This document shows, in pieces, positions 25,620 to 35,005 of a stretch of DNA of 64,000 bases (positions within the stretch are counted from its first letter, which is position 1; each line of letters opens with the position of its first letter). The notes below the pieces were generated by a model. That model saw only the letters and a list, made by a program, of their open reading frames with translations. It made no database searches and was not told the DNA's origin. Position numbers and translations under genes: made by a program. Source of the stretch: Rhizobium rhizogenes (GTDB taxonomy: Bacteria; Pseudomonadota; Alphaproteobacteria; Rhizobiales; Rhizobiaceae); the NCBI RefSeq assembly GCF_002005205.3, contig NZ_CP019702.2, forward strand, positions 62,001 through 126,000, in the 5' to 3' direction.

Positions 25620-28600
25620 TGGACGGCCTCCGGAATCTTCTGAACACCATGCCTGTTTGCCAGCCCTTCCAGCAAATCATCAACGGCATCGTCGTTCGTA
25701 TCCTGGGGTTGGCGACTCAGCAACTTTTCGCGAAGCTTCCCAACAATCGCACCAACCGTCGTGTTATCGGAAATGCTGCTCAACGGGAGATCAATCCCGG
25801 TTTTCTGCTGAAAACTCGTACCCAGCTCCATGGCCATCAAACTATCCAGACCAATATCCCTGAGAACCTTGTCCGGGGTAATGTTGTTTTCAGCCATTTT
25901 AAGGATCGAGGCCAGTTCCGCCGCGATCAGCGAGTGCAGAATTACCTCCGCATCCTCAGCGGATTTATCGGCAACCATCGAATAGAGATCTATCTGCTCG
26001 CCAACGGCAACCTGCTCGTGCATCTGACTATTCGAAATTGCCGAAAACAAGGGTTGTTTCACGGTCTTCAAGGTTCCAGCCGCTGCCCAGTCGATGTCGG
26101 CAATCATCACCGTGGCACCGTCGACATCCGCCGGCATGGCAACGAGATATTCCTCTACAAAACGCAAGGCGTCGCGCGCTTTCAGCGCCGTCTTGCCGAT
26201 CCGCTTGGACAACAGCTCGTTCACCTGCATATTGCGGGCTAGGAATCCCGTATCCGCTATCGCGCCGAAACCAACGGCCAGGGCGGGCTTGCCCCGCAGG
26301 CGACGGGCCCGTGCAAGGCCTTCCAGATACCCGTTTGCGGCGACATAGTTGGATTGCCCCGGGTTCCCGACCATCGTGGTTGCGGACGAAAACAGCAGGA
26401 AGAGATCAAGATCGTCTCCCTCGGTCAGCTTATCCAGAAGCACGGCACCTTCGACCTTGGTGTGCACCACAGGCCTGTTACGTTCGCGGTTGAGATTTGA
26501 AATCAACGCATCATCCAGCACCATAGCAGCGTGTACGACGCCCTTCAGAGGGGCCGCTTTTCGCAGATCCGCCAGCAACGCACGAAGTTGCGTCTCATTG
26601 GTAACATCGCAGGCATGGACTGACGCCTCGATCCCCATCTCCTGCCAGCGTGCAATGGCATCGCGCGTATCGTCATCCAGAGTGCCGCTGCGCGTTGCGA
26701 GAGCCAGATGCGAAGCCCCCTTCTCCGCCAGCCAATTGGCCGCCTCAAGTCCAAAACCGCCAATGCCGCCGATGACGAGATAGGTACCGGGCAAAACACG
26801 GAAATCGGGCCGACGCCCCTGCAACACGGCTTCTCTTCCGCGTGCCGGCGGCGTAACGAGAATCTTGCCGATATGACCGGCGCTTTGCATCAGCCTGAAA
26901 GCCGTGGAAATCTCGTCATGGGAAAAGGCTCGGTAAGGTAGCGGCTTCAGCGCGTTTTGCGCAAAAAGAGCCGAAATTTCCTCGAATATCTTCGAGGTGA
27001 TATGCGGTGCCTCCACCAGCAGCTGATCCGCGTCGATGCCGAAATAGGAGATATTCTTGCGGAACGGTCGCAAGCCGATCTTGCGATCGGCATAATAGTC
27101 GCGTTTTCCAAGCTCCAGGAAGCGTCCGAACGGTTTCACCAGTTCCAGACTGCGTTCCATGGCCTCCTGGAAGAGAGAATTGATGACGACATCCACGCCC
27201 AGACCGTTTGTCACGCGCAGGACATCATTGAAAAACTCGAGGGAGCGAGAATCGAAGACAAAGTCGACGCCGAGGCTGGCCAGCAAATTCCGTTTTTCCA
27301 CGGTGCCGGCCGTGGCGATAACCGTCGCACCCTTGAGTTTCGCGATCTGCAAGGCAGCAAGTCCGACACCGCCCGCAGCACCATGGATGAGAACCGTCTC
27401 GCCGGCACGCAAACCCGCAAGCTGCACAAGCGCATAATAGGCCGTCAGGAATGTAACAGGCAGCGTCGCCGCCTCGACAAGTCCGATGGTGTCGGGAATA
27501 CGCGTCACCCCCTTTTCAGGGACGACGACATGGGTCGAAAACGCATTCGGCCCGATGCCCATCACCCTGTCGCCCGGGCCGACATGATGCACATCGCTCC
27601 CAACCGACAGAACTGTTCCGGAAAACTCCATGCCGATCGTGGCGCCTGCAAAGCCGTCCTCAAGCGCCTCTTCCGGCAGCATCCCCATGGCCCACATGAC
27701 ATCGCGGAAGTTCAGGCCTGTTGCCGAAACTTCCACAACGACATCACCGGAGCCCGCGACCGGCAGGCTGTTCTCCTGCCACTCGATGGTCTCGATGCGG
27801 CCAACCGTGCGCTGTACGATTGAAGCAGCCTGAAATGTCTCTGTATGCTGCTTTGACCGTTTAAAGGGACCGGAAACGACCCTTAGCGGCTGCCATGATC
27901 CATCGACGGCATCATGGAGCAGTTCGTTTTCACCCTGCGCCTGCAATGTCAGAAATTCGCGCCAGAGCTTCTCGGTCAGCCCGCCGCCGGCAACATCGAT
28001 CGTAACGACGTCGATCTCGTCATATTCGTTTTGGAGAACCCGTGCGAAAGTCCAGACCGCGTGGGCAACCGGATCGACGCAGGTTCCATTCGTCGGCGCG
28101 CCGCCCGGAGCGACGATAATCAGCCGCGGCGGATATTTCCAGGCTCCCGCAGAGCAATGCCGCAGGGTTTCAGCCATGTCGCCCAGAAGACAGATATAGT
28201 CCTGAAGGCTCGACGAATGGGTCGCCGGCGCAGAATGATCCGGCAGAACCAGTATGATATCGAGGTCACCGGAGCCCAGTTCGGCCAGGGCATCCTGCAA
28301 AATCCCTGGGGTCAAATCCGGACCGCACTCAAGTTCGACGTGCTTGCCTGCCTGCAGATCAGGAAACGGCGTTTCTTTCGGCTTGATCGTCAAAAGGTTT
28401 TCACGCGCCTGCAACGGCCGGGATTCATTGATGCCGATTTCACCGCGAGCCGTCAGGATGGCCAGTGATCCATCCTCGAAATCCGCCCGCACAACGGCGC
28501 CATCGGCAAAACCGAGCTCGCCGATCCGGCCCAGCATCTCCTCATTGGAAAGCATTTTTCCAACCGGCAACTCCGACAGAACGCTCTGCCTGAACCACCC

Positions 28601-31600
28601 TTCTTTCAGCCCGAAGACGAAATCCGCAAGCGAAGCGTATTGATGCTCGACAAAACAAAGCTCGGCGCCCGCCTTTGCGATTGAAGTCAGTGCCGAATTC
28701 AACGCTTCGCTGTCTTGCAGACGTCCGAGGAGAAAACCGTTGGCGCTGACGACAAAATCGACGCACCGGCTCAAACCATCGGCGTCACAATCCACGACAT
28801 CGACCCGCGGATTTTTCGCAAAACCTGTCGCCAGATTGCTCTTCAGATTCTCGTCGTCTTCAACGATCACGAGCTTGGCGTCATAACGTTCGGCAAGGGC
28901 TGCAAGCCGCGTGCTGACAGCGACCGAAGTCGCACCTACTTCAGCGATCACCAGCCCCTGGCGATCCGGAGCAGCCTTCTCCAGGAAGGCTTCGACCAGA
29001 TGGCACGCTTCATCAATGCGTTTGCGCGCAATCGCCGTTCCGTTCCGGAAATGATCGACAGTCGCTTCAGGAACGTCATAGCCCGCCAATTTCGCGCGGT
29101 CTCCATCTGCCAGCAACAGATCCAGACTGTTCATGGCAAAATGATAGGCGTCGTTGACGAGGATGGCCGCAGGGCTGATTTCGGGAGATTCCGCAATCAA
29201 TTCGCGAATGATGTCGGCAAAAGCCGGCAGCCCCGGATCGGAAGCAAGCACCCAGCGTTCTTCTTCAAATGTCGCCAGCCCGCAATCCTCGAGAATGAAG
29301 AAACAGTTAGCGAGATAAGACCTGAACGACCGATGCTCATCCAGAACAGATGCATCAACACTGCCGAAAGCCTTCTGGACCTTTTGCGCTATGTCATAAG
29401 ACGCGCGATAGACCGCGGCATCCAGCACAAGGACCGAGACGGCGGTTTCGGCCGCTTCGTACTGGGGAACGAGGCCAGGCAAAAGCGCATCCTGAGCCGA
29501 ATTGCGCGAGCTGATTATCCGCTCATAATGGAAAGAGACAGTTTCGAGGTTGTGATGCACTTTGAGGAATGTGCGTCTGAACCGGCAGTCATCCAGACTT
29601 GCAACGAGTTCGCCGTTTTCGTCCATCAGTTCCACGCGAATTTTCAATGAAAACGGCGAGGCCCGCAATATCTCAATCTGCGCCGAACGTATGTCAGCCA
29701 TATCCGTTCGCGATCGGATTGCGCCAAATCTGACCGGAATATAGGGCGCACCGGACAAGTCGCCCGTCAGATCGGCGAACAGGGCGACAAGACCATGAAA
29801 CGCCGCGTCAATGGAAATCGGGTTGAGGTTGTAGGAAAGATAGGGATGGGCAGGTTTGCCCGCTTCGAAAAGTTGCACATGAAGCTTGCGATCAGGCAAG
29901 ACACTAACATTTTCCAGAAGCCTGAAGTCAACGCCGTAATCCAGCCCGAACTGCCGCGCAGTCCTGTAGGCGGCTCCGCCGTCAATTGTCCGGGCTTTTG
30001 ATATCTCGGCGCCCGATTGAGCAATCTGACGCGCAAACTCCGCGACCGGCCTGCGAATACGGCCTACGGCATGAACGCTCCAGTCGTCTTCGCTCAGATA
30101 TTCGCGGGACCGAATTTCAATTTGGCCTGTTTCGGGCGAAATCACGGTGGAAAGTTCCGCCAATCTGTTTTCGTGCAGCTCCAGCGGTCGAATAATTTCC
30201 AGATTTCTTAATTCCACATCCGACGTCGCGAAAAATTGCCGTGCCGCCTGCACGGCGATTTCTATGAAAGCGCTGCCCGGCAGAATGGACTTCCCGTCAA
30301 CAACGTGCTGCGCGAGGTCGGGAAACAGGTTCGCATCGATGTGGTTCTTCCACGATGCGGCATTGGGGTCCGTGCGCCATCCCAGCAATGTGTAAGCCGC
30401 GTCGGCATCGCCGCGACCGAACAGGTTTAGGTTATCGGAGGTGGCCTGCACTTGCAGGCGCTGCGGCTCAAAAGGCAGAGGTGGCAATGCGACATCGGCA
30501 TGACGATGGCAAACATCATCCGTCCATACCGAAGCGCCGCAGGATACGGCCTGCGCCACGATGTGAGGCAGAGGATTGGTGCTCAGCGCCGGTCGCGTCA
30601 ATGTCGGCAGGATGGAAACCGACACGCCCGCCTGACGGGTATTCTCCGCCAGATACGAGGAAAGGATCGGGCGAGGACCGATTTCGATGAAGAGATTGCA
30701 TCCCTGTTCAAGCGCTTCCGCCGTTGCGTCCGCAAAACGAACGGCATCCCGGACATTTCTCCACCAGTAAACAGCATCGAGCTTATCACCGCTTTCGATC
30801 GTCCCGGTAACGCTGGAGATGAACTTTATGTCGCCGGACCGGGGCTGGTAAGCCGGAATCTCGGCAAGGAAGGCATCCCGCTCACGATCAATGATCGGAT
30901 GATGAAATGGATAATCGATATCCAGGATGTGGACGGGAATGTGCTCCTTGCGACCAATATCCTTGAATGCTTTTATTTCAGCGACAGGACCGGAAATAGT
31001 GACCGAGGAGGACGTGTTGATCGCGCCGACCTCAATTCCCGACAGGCCATTCCTGCGTGCAACCTCTTGCGCCCTGTCCGCAGACAGAGCGACAGCAGCC
31101 ATTTTCCCTTCGCCGGCAAGCGCGTGCTGATGGCGCGATCGAACGGCAACAACCGCAACTGCGTGTTCAAGAGAAAGCGCCCCTGCGCAATAGGCGGCCG
31201 CGATTTCACCAACCGAATGTCCGAACACCATCCAGGGCCTGATGTTTCGGCTGATCAAACGATCTGACAGGGTGGCCTGGATGGCAAACAGGAGGGCCTG
31301 GGCAATCCTCGTGTCCGGTAGCGAAGCGGCAAGATCCTGCGACACGAACAAGGACACCAGATCGACGTCAAACCACGGTTTGAAAGCCGCGCAAATCTCG
31401 TTGAAGCGATCGAAGAAATCGCGGTCGTATCGGTAGGCGTCCTGCGCCATGCCGATCCATTGCGAACCATTTCCGGAAAAGGCGAAGGCAATCCGGGTTT
31501 CTCCGGCAGGAGCTTCCCCAACGCGGCCCAAGCCGGTCGAGGATCCCGCCAGAAACTCCTCGGCACCTTTGCGAACGACATCGGGGTCTTCACTATCGAC

Positions 31601-33058
31601 TGCGAAACGATGTTTATGGCGCGTTCTGTTCAGAGCCGATACGGCGACAAGTTCGTGGCGATCCGGACGGTCGCCTTTCAACTCCTGAACATAATTTTCA
31701 AGCAGCCCCTCAAGGGCTGACCGCGTTTGTGCACTCACCATAAAAGGCCCGGAAGGCAAGGTACCTGCATCAGAAACCGCTGCTTTTTCGGGATCAGCAA
31801 GTACGATATGCGCGTTGGTTCCACCGAACCCAAAGGAATTCACGCCGGCAAGGCGCCGCCGTTGTCCACGCGACAATGAGTGACCAGATCGATTGATCTC
31901 GACGTTCAACCCTTCGAAGTCAATTTCGGAATTCAACTCGGGGGCATGGAGCGAGGCAGGAAGAAAATCATGCTGAAGCGCGAGAGCGGCTTTTATCAGA
32001 CCAAACATTCCTGAAGCGGGTTCCGAATGACCAACATTCGATTTTACGGATCCCACCAGCAGTCTCTGATTTCGTTTTTGCCCCAGTTCCGTTCCGATTG
32101 CCCACAATTCGGCCGGGTCTCCGACTTTCGTCCCCGTGCCGTGACCTTCGATAAAAGCGAGGTCATTTGGATCGAGATCATGACGCCGATAAACGTCACG
32201 CAGAAGCGATGCCTGCATCTCGCGCGATGGCAATGAAATGCCGTTTGTCCTCCCCGCAGAGTTCAATCCCGTCGCGAGGATAGTCGCATAACTACGGTCC
32301 CGGCTGGATCTCGTCCTTTCCGTTGTTCGCAGGACGACGACCCCTCCCCCCTCCGATCGGACATAACCCTGACCGCCCTCACCATAGGCCCGGCACAATC
32401 CTTCGGGAGACAGCATGCGCGCTTGTGAAAAGCCAACAAAGGAAAAGGGGTGCGCGAGAACATTCACGCCGCCGACAATCGCGGTGTCGATCTCACCGCT
32501 CTGGAGCGCACGGACGGCCTGGTCCAGTGCGACAAGGGAGGACGAACATGCCGTATCGATCGTCAGACTAGGCCCGTTCAATCCGAATACGTGCGAGATG
32601 CGGTTGGCAATAATCGACAGGGTATTGCCGGTCATAAAATACGGGCTGCCGGAAGCGGGGTCCTCGACAAACGTATTGCCGGAATCCAGGCTCGATGCGC
32701 CAATATAGACGCCAACGCGCTCCTGCTGCAGCATGGGAATGGTGAGGGAAGCATCCTCCAGGGCGCGCCACGCAAGCTGCAAAATCACGCGCTGCTGCGG
32801 ATCCATATATGTGGCTTCGCGGGCAGTCAGATTGAAAACTGCGGGATCGAAATCATAGACATCCTCGATCACGCCGGCAGCGAACGTATATGCCTTTCCT
32901 GGTGTACCGGCGACGGGATGCCAGAAACGGGCATGACTCCACCTGTCTTCGGGAACGCTGGTTACAACACAACGCTCATCCTTCAACAATTGGAATAACT
33001 CGTCTACGTTCCGAGCTGACGGGGTGCGGACGGATCGCCCAATAATATCAACTGACAT
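25616..33058 (-). CDS. rkpA: Type I polyketide/fatty-acid synthase RkpA
   Basis: A 2480-residue modular enzyme expected to build a specialised acyl chain for the capsule lipid anchor. Domains in order: ketosynthase (1-425; Cys171 in DTACSSSL, His306 in EGHGTGT, His344 in NVGHSEP), acyltransferase (about 520-830; Ser615 in FGHSVGE), dehydratase (about 895-1180; HxxxGxxxxP with His918), a central region of about 550 residues with no intact motif, enoylreductase (about 1755-2080; LNFRDVMWAMG, IHGAAGGVGLAAL), ketoreductase (from 2091; VIGGIGGFGLEAA, Tyr2238), and acyl carrier protein with the phosphopantetheine serine near 2406 in IGLDSLMAMEL. The complete reducing loop implies a saturated chain. 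There is no thioesterase, consistent with release by RkpG, whose gene overlaps. The first codon follows a 250-base gap to a divergent gene. Confidence 0.94.
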   Translation of the reverse strand: MSVDIIGRSVRTPSARNVDELFQLLKDERCVVTSVPEDRWSHARFWHPVAGTPGKAYTFAAGVIEDVYDFDPAVFNLTAREATYMDPQQRVILQLAWRALEDASLTIPMLQQERVGVYIGASSLDSGNTFVEDPASGSPYFMTGNTLSIIANRISHVFGLNGPSLTIDTACSSSLVALDQAVRALQSGEIDTAIVGGVNVLAHPFSFVGFSQARMLSPEGLCRAYGEGGQGYVRSEGGGVVVLRTTERTRSSRDRSYATILATGLNSAGRTNGISLPSREMQASLLRDVYRRHDLDPNDLAFIEGHGTGTKVGDPAELWAIGTELGQKRNQRLLVGSVKSNVGHSEPASGMFGLIKAALALQHDFLPASLHAPELNSEIDFEGLNVEINRSGHSLSRGQRRRLAGVNSFGFGGTNAHIVLADPEKAAVSDAGTLPSGPFMVSAQTRSALEGLLENYVQELKGDRPDRHELVAVSALNRTRHKHRFAVDSEDPDVVRKGAEEFLAGSSTGLGRVGEAPAGETRIAFAFSGNGSQWIGMAQDAYRYDRDFFDRFNEICAAFKPWFDVDLVSLFVSQDLAASLPDTRIAQALLFAIQATLSDRLISRNIRPWMVFGHSVGEIAAAYCAGALSLEHAVAVVAVRSRHQHALAGEGKMAAVALSADRAQEVARRNGLSGIEVGAINTSSSVTISGPVAEIKAFKDIGRKEHIPVHILDIDYPFHHPIIDRERDAFLAEIPAYQPRSGDIKFISSVTGTIESGDKLDAVYWWRNVRDAVRFADATAEALEQGCNLFIEIGPRPILSSYLAENTRQAGVSVSILPTLTRPALSTNPLPHIVAQAVSCGASVWTDDVCHRHADVALPPLPFEPQRLQVQATSDNLNLFGRGDADAAYTLLGWRTDPNAASWKNHIDANLFPDLAQHVVDGKSILPGSAFIEIAVQAARQFFATSDVELRNLEIIRPLELHENRLAELSTVISPETGQIEIRSREYLSEDDWSVHAVGRIRRPVAEFARQIAQSGAEISKARTIDGGAAYRTARQFGLDYGVDFRLLENVSVLPDRKLHVQLFEAGKPAHPYLSYNLNPISIDAAFHGLVALFADLTGDLSGAPYIPVRFGAIRSRTDMADIRSAQIEILRASPFSLKIRVELMDENGELVASLDDCRFRRTFLKVHHNLETVSFHYERIISSRNSAQDALLPGLVPQYEAAETAVSVLVLDAAVYRASYDIAQKVQKAFGSVDASVLDEHRSFRSYLANCFFILEDCGLATFEEERWVLASDPGLPAFADIIRELIAESPEISPAAILVNDAYHFAMNSLDLLLADGDRAKLAGYDVPEATVDHFRNGTAIARKRIDEACHLVEAFLEKAAPDRQGLVIAEVGATSVAVSTRLAALAERYDAKLVIVEDDENLKSNLATGFAKNPRVDVVDCDADGLSRCVDFVVSANGFLLGRLQDSEALNSALTSIAKAGAELCFVEHQYASLADFVFGLKEGWFRQSVLSELPVGKMLSNEEMLGRIGELGFADGAVVRADFEDGSLAILTARGEIGINESRPLQARENLLTIKPKETPFPDLQAGKHVELECGPDLTPGILQDALAELGSGDLDIILVLPDHSAPATHSSSLQDYICLLGDMAETLRHCSAGAWKYPPRLIIVAPGGAPTNGTCVDPVAHAVWTFARVLQNEYDEIDVVTIDVAGGGLTEKLWREFLTLQAQGENELLHDAVDGSWQPLRVVSGPFKRSKQHTETFQAASIVQRTVGRIETIEWQENSLPVAGSGDVVVEVSATGLNFRDVMWAMGMLPEEALEDGFAGATIGMEFSGTVLSVGSDVHHVGPGDRVMGIGPNAFSTHVVVPEKGVTRIPDTIGLVEAATLPVTFLTAYYALVQLAGLRAGETVLIHGAAGGVGLAALQIAKLKGATVIATAGTVEKRNLLASLGVDFVFDSRSLEFFNDVLRVTNGLGVDVVINSLFQEAMERSLELVKPFGRFLELGKRDYYADRKIGLRPFRKNISYFGIDADQLLVEAPHITSKIFEEISALFAQNALKPLPYRAFSHDEISTAFRLMQSAGHIGKILVTPPARGREAVLQGRRPDFRVLPGTYLVIGGIGGFGLEAANWLAEKGASHLALATRSGTLDDDTRDAIARWQEMGIEASVHACDVTNETQLRALLADLRKAAPLKGVVHAAMVLDDALISNLNRERNRPVVHTKVEGAVLLDKLTEGDDLDLFLLFSSATTMVGNPGQSNYVAANGYLEGLARARRLRGKPALAVGFGAIADTGFLARNMQVNELLSKRIGKTALKARDALRFVEEYLVAMPADVDGATVMIADIDWAAAGTLKTVKQPLFSAISNSQMHEQVAVGEQIDLYSMVADKSAEDAEVILHSLIAAELASILKMAENNITPDKVLRDIGLDSLMAMELGTSFQQKTGIDLPLSSISDNTTVGAIVGKLREKLLSRQPQDTNDDAVDDLLEGLANRHGVQKIPEAVQ

Positions 33059-33310
33059 GCCTTACTCACAATCCTAGATAGCCTGAATGCAACAAAGCTC
33101 CCTGTTGATCAACCCAATATCAGCAAATTCACTGGTAATAAGGTATCCAATGTATATGACAGCAACGCCGCCCCGCAACTCACGCGGCATCCCTCCCGAA
33201 ATACATCTGAAAATCAGCTTGTCCGGTCATCGGCCACGCCGCATCTCACTTGATTATAAGCTGTAAAGCACACCGACTTCACACTTTAAACAGCAAGAAG
33301 CGGGGAGAGA
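33059..33310. promoter_or_regulatory. Divergent intergenic region upstream of the capsule operon
   Basis: About 250 bases between rkpA (minus) and a small membrane-protein gene (plus). It is AT-richer than its surroundings near 33100-33180 and must hold the promoter for a capsule operon of some 18 kb, because the genes downstream are mostly overlapping. I could not single out convincing -35/-10 boxes or an operator by eye. Confidence 0.45.
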
Positions 33311-33637
33311 ATGAACTGGAACTATCTGCAACAGCACTGGGATTGGGCGGGCCACATCGTCGAAGCCCTGTTTATGGCCGCGATTGTCGCCATGATCGTC
33401 CGGATTTTTCTTTCATGGCGCATATCGTGGATCGTCGGCCTGGCCTTCGCTGCCGGACATTTTCACGGCCGCGAAAAAAGAGACTACGAAGTGTCGGTCC
33501 ACATGAAACCGCCCCATCTGGAAGGGTATTACTTCTGGCGCTGGTCGTGGGACGGGGCGACGGATTTCTGGCCCACCGCGATCATCTGTTTTGCGCTTAT
33601 TTTCGTCGTTGTGAAAAATTCCGCTGGACCTCGATGA
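33311..33637 (+). CDS. Small membrane protein of unknown function
   Basis: A 108-residue protein with two or three membrane helices (AALFMAAIVAMIVRIFLSW-like segment at about 18-37, a second at 39-50 and PTAIICFALIFVVVKN near the end). Between them lies a charged, Trp/Tyr-rich segment (HFHGREKRDYEVSVHMKPP). GGGGAGAG directly precedes the ATG. No family recognised. The length and Trp-rich start (MNWNYLQQHWDWAGH) recall small phage- or plasmid-borne inner-membrane proteins. It is divergent from rkpA and begins a plus-strand block of unknown genes. Confidence 0.65.
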   Translation: MNWNYLQQHWDWAGHIVEALFMAAIVAMIVRIFLSWRISWIVGLAFAAGHFHGREKRDYEVSVHMKPPHLEGYYFWRWSWDGATDFWPTAIICFALIFVVVKNSAGPR

Positions 33638-33768
33638 GTTGCGTTCCTTTTTAGCGAGCACGCCTCAAGAATAAGAATTCATAGACTAAAATCGAAAGTT
33701 GTATCGTTCCAGCATTTATTGCACGGTGGGCAGAATTATCTCATTGCTGATTTTTGGCCGGGGAGCGG

Positions 33769-34932
33769 ATGGTACGCGAAGAGATATGCCGTTCTTTTGC
33801 CTGTGCGATTGTCGTGGCGTCGGTCGTGGTTACGATATTCGCCGGAACAGGTTTTGCACAGGATAACAATGGCGCCGTTCAAAAAGCCGTCCCGGCGACG
33901 AGAACATTCGATTTCTCAGCGCCCGCCCTCAATCTTGAAGGCACGGTTCCCCAGGATGCTACGGTCGAAACCGTACCAATGAGCCCGACGGAACCTGGCA
34001 CAATCGGAAATTTGAAGGTCATTGGAAAAATCAGTTCAGGTTCATCCGAGCCGAAAATCGAGACGACCTTTGTCGGCTACGATCTGCAGGCACCCTCGGC
34101 GGCGTTCCGGATTTGCACGTACCAGGCAGACACTGCCGGATACACAACACGCGCCTCAAAGGTCGCATCGGACCTGACAGAAGCCATGCTTCTGGGTACC
34201 AGGGATGAAAACGGAAAACCACATAGCGCGCTCATCAGCTATTGCTTTTCACGCGGAAAGCAGGTGCTGGGTATTAATTTCATTGCAGGTGTCAGCAACG
34301 CGGCGGATGCCTACGCCGCTTATGATCTGGTAGTTCGAGCTGACAAATACGCTGCTGCGTTTATTGGCAGTCTTTCATGGGAAAACGGCGAGGAATCGAG
34401 CTTTGGACAGGAGCTGCAATCGGTTCCTGTTCGGATAGGCAACCAGCAAGTCACACTCCACATCCCGAACCAGTGGGATATCCCGATCAACGATTTTCAC
34501 GGCCCTCTGCCGGCCGAGCTGCATATGATCAGGCGCAAGGGTGGAAAAGATGTCGGTCTGGTGTGGCTCTTCGTTCAGGACATGAAGAAGAAACCCGACC
34601 TCGAAATGACCGGAGCGACAATCGTGAAGGATTACTTTGTCAGGCAGACACCCGACACACATCCTCCGGTACTGGTATCGAGCGAAGAGGACGCCATATT
34701 GGCGGAACAGGGAATTCCCGCACGCACCTTCCGGTTTTCAGTGGAAAACAAAAATGGTCAGGACAGCGGCGAAATCGAGGCGACCGCCATATGGCGGAAT
34801 GGTCGCCTGCATGTCCTCACGCTCTGGTCAGCTTGGTCGTCCGTTGCCGATGAAAACACGTTCTTCTCTCGTCTTCCGGGTCTTACTGTCTACGATATCG
34901 TGCGGCAGGCCATGGTAACGACGCAGCAGTAA
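33769..34932 (+). CDS. Exported protein of unknown function
   Basis: A protein of about 387 residues with a clear signal peptide (CAIVVASVVVTIFAGTGFAQ, cleavage after FAQ near residue 31). The mature part is soluble and appears to hold two similar-size halves, the second starting near LQSVPVRIGNQQVTLHIPN. I recognise no domain. The ATG at 33769 with GGGGAG just upstream is preferred over a TTG at 33754. It is probably periplasmic. It precedes two DKNYY-repeat genes in the same direction, 74 bases upstream of the first, and could be co-transcribed with them. Confidence 0.7.
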   Translation: MVREEICRSFACAIVVASVVVTIFAGTGFAQDNNGAVQKAVPATRTFDFSAPALNLEGTVPQDATVETVPMSPTEPGTIGNLKVIGKISSGSSEPKIETTFVGYDLQAPSAAFRICTYQADTAGYTTRASKVASDLTEAMLLGTRDENGKPHSALISYCFSRGKQVLGINFIAGVSNAADAYAAYDLVVRADKYAAAFIGSLSWENGEESSFGQELQSVPVRIGNQQVTLHIPNQWDIPINDFHGPLPAELHMIRRKGGKDVGLVWLFVQDMKKKPDLEMTGATIVKDYFVRQTPDTHPPVLVSSEEDAILAEQGIPARTFRFSVENKNGQDSGEIEATAIWRNGRLHVLTLWSAWSSVADENTFFSRLPGLTVYDIVRQAMVTTQQ

Positions 34933-35005
34933 GATTCTGCGCCCCGGTTTGCGGGCAGGCAACCTGCGGCGCTCGGAGAATGTCGATAGAGGGAGTGCGG
35001 ACGCA

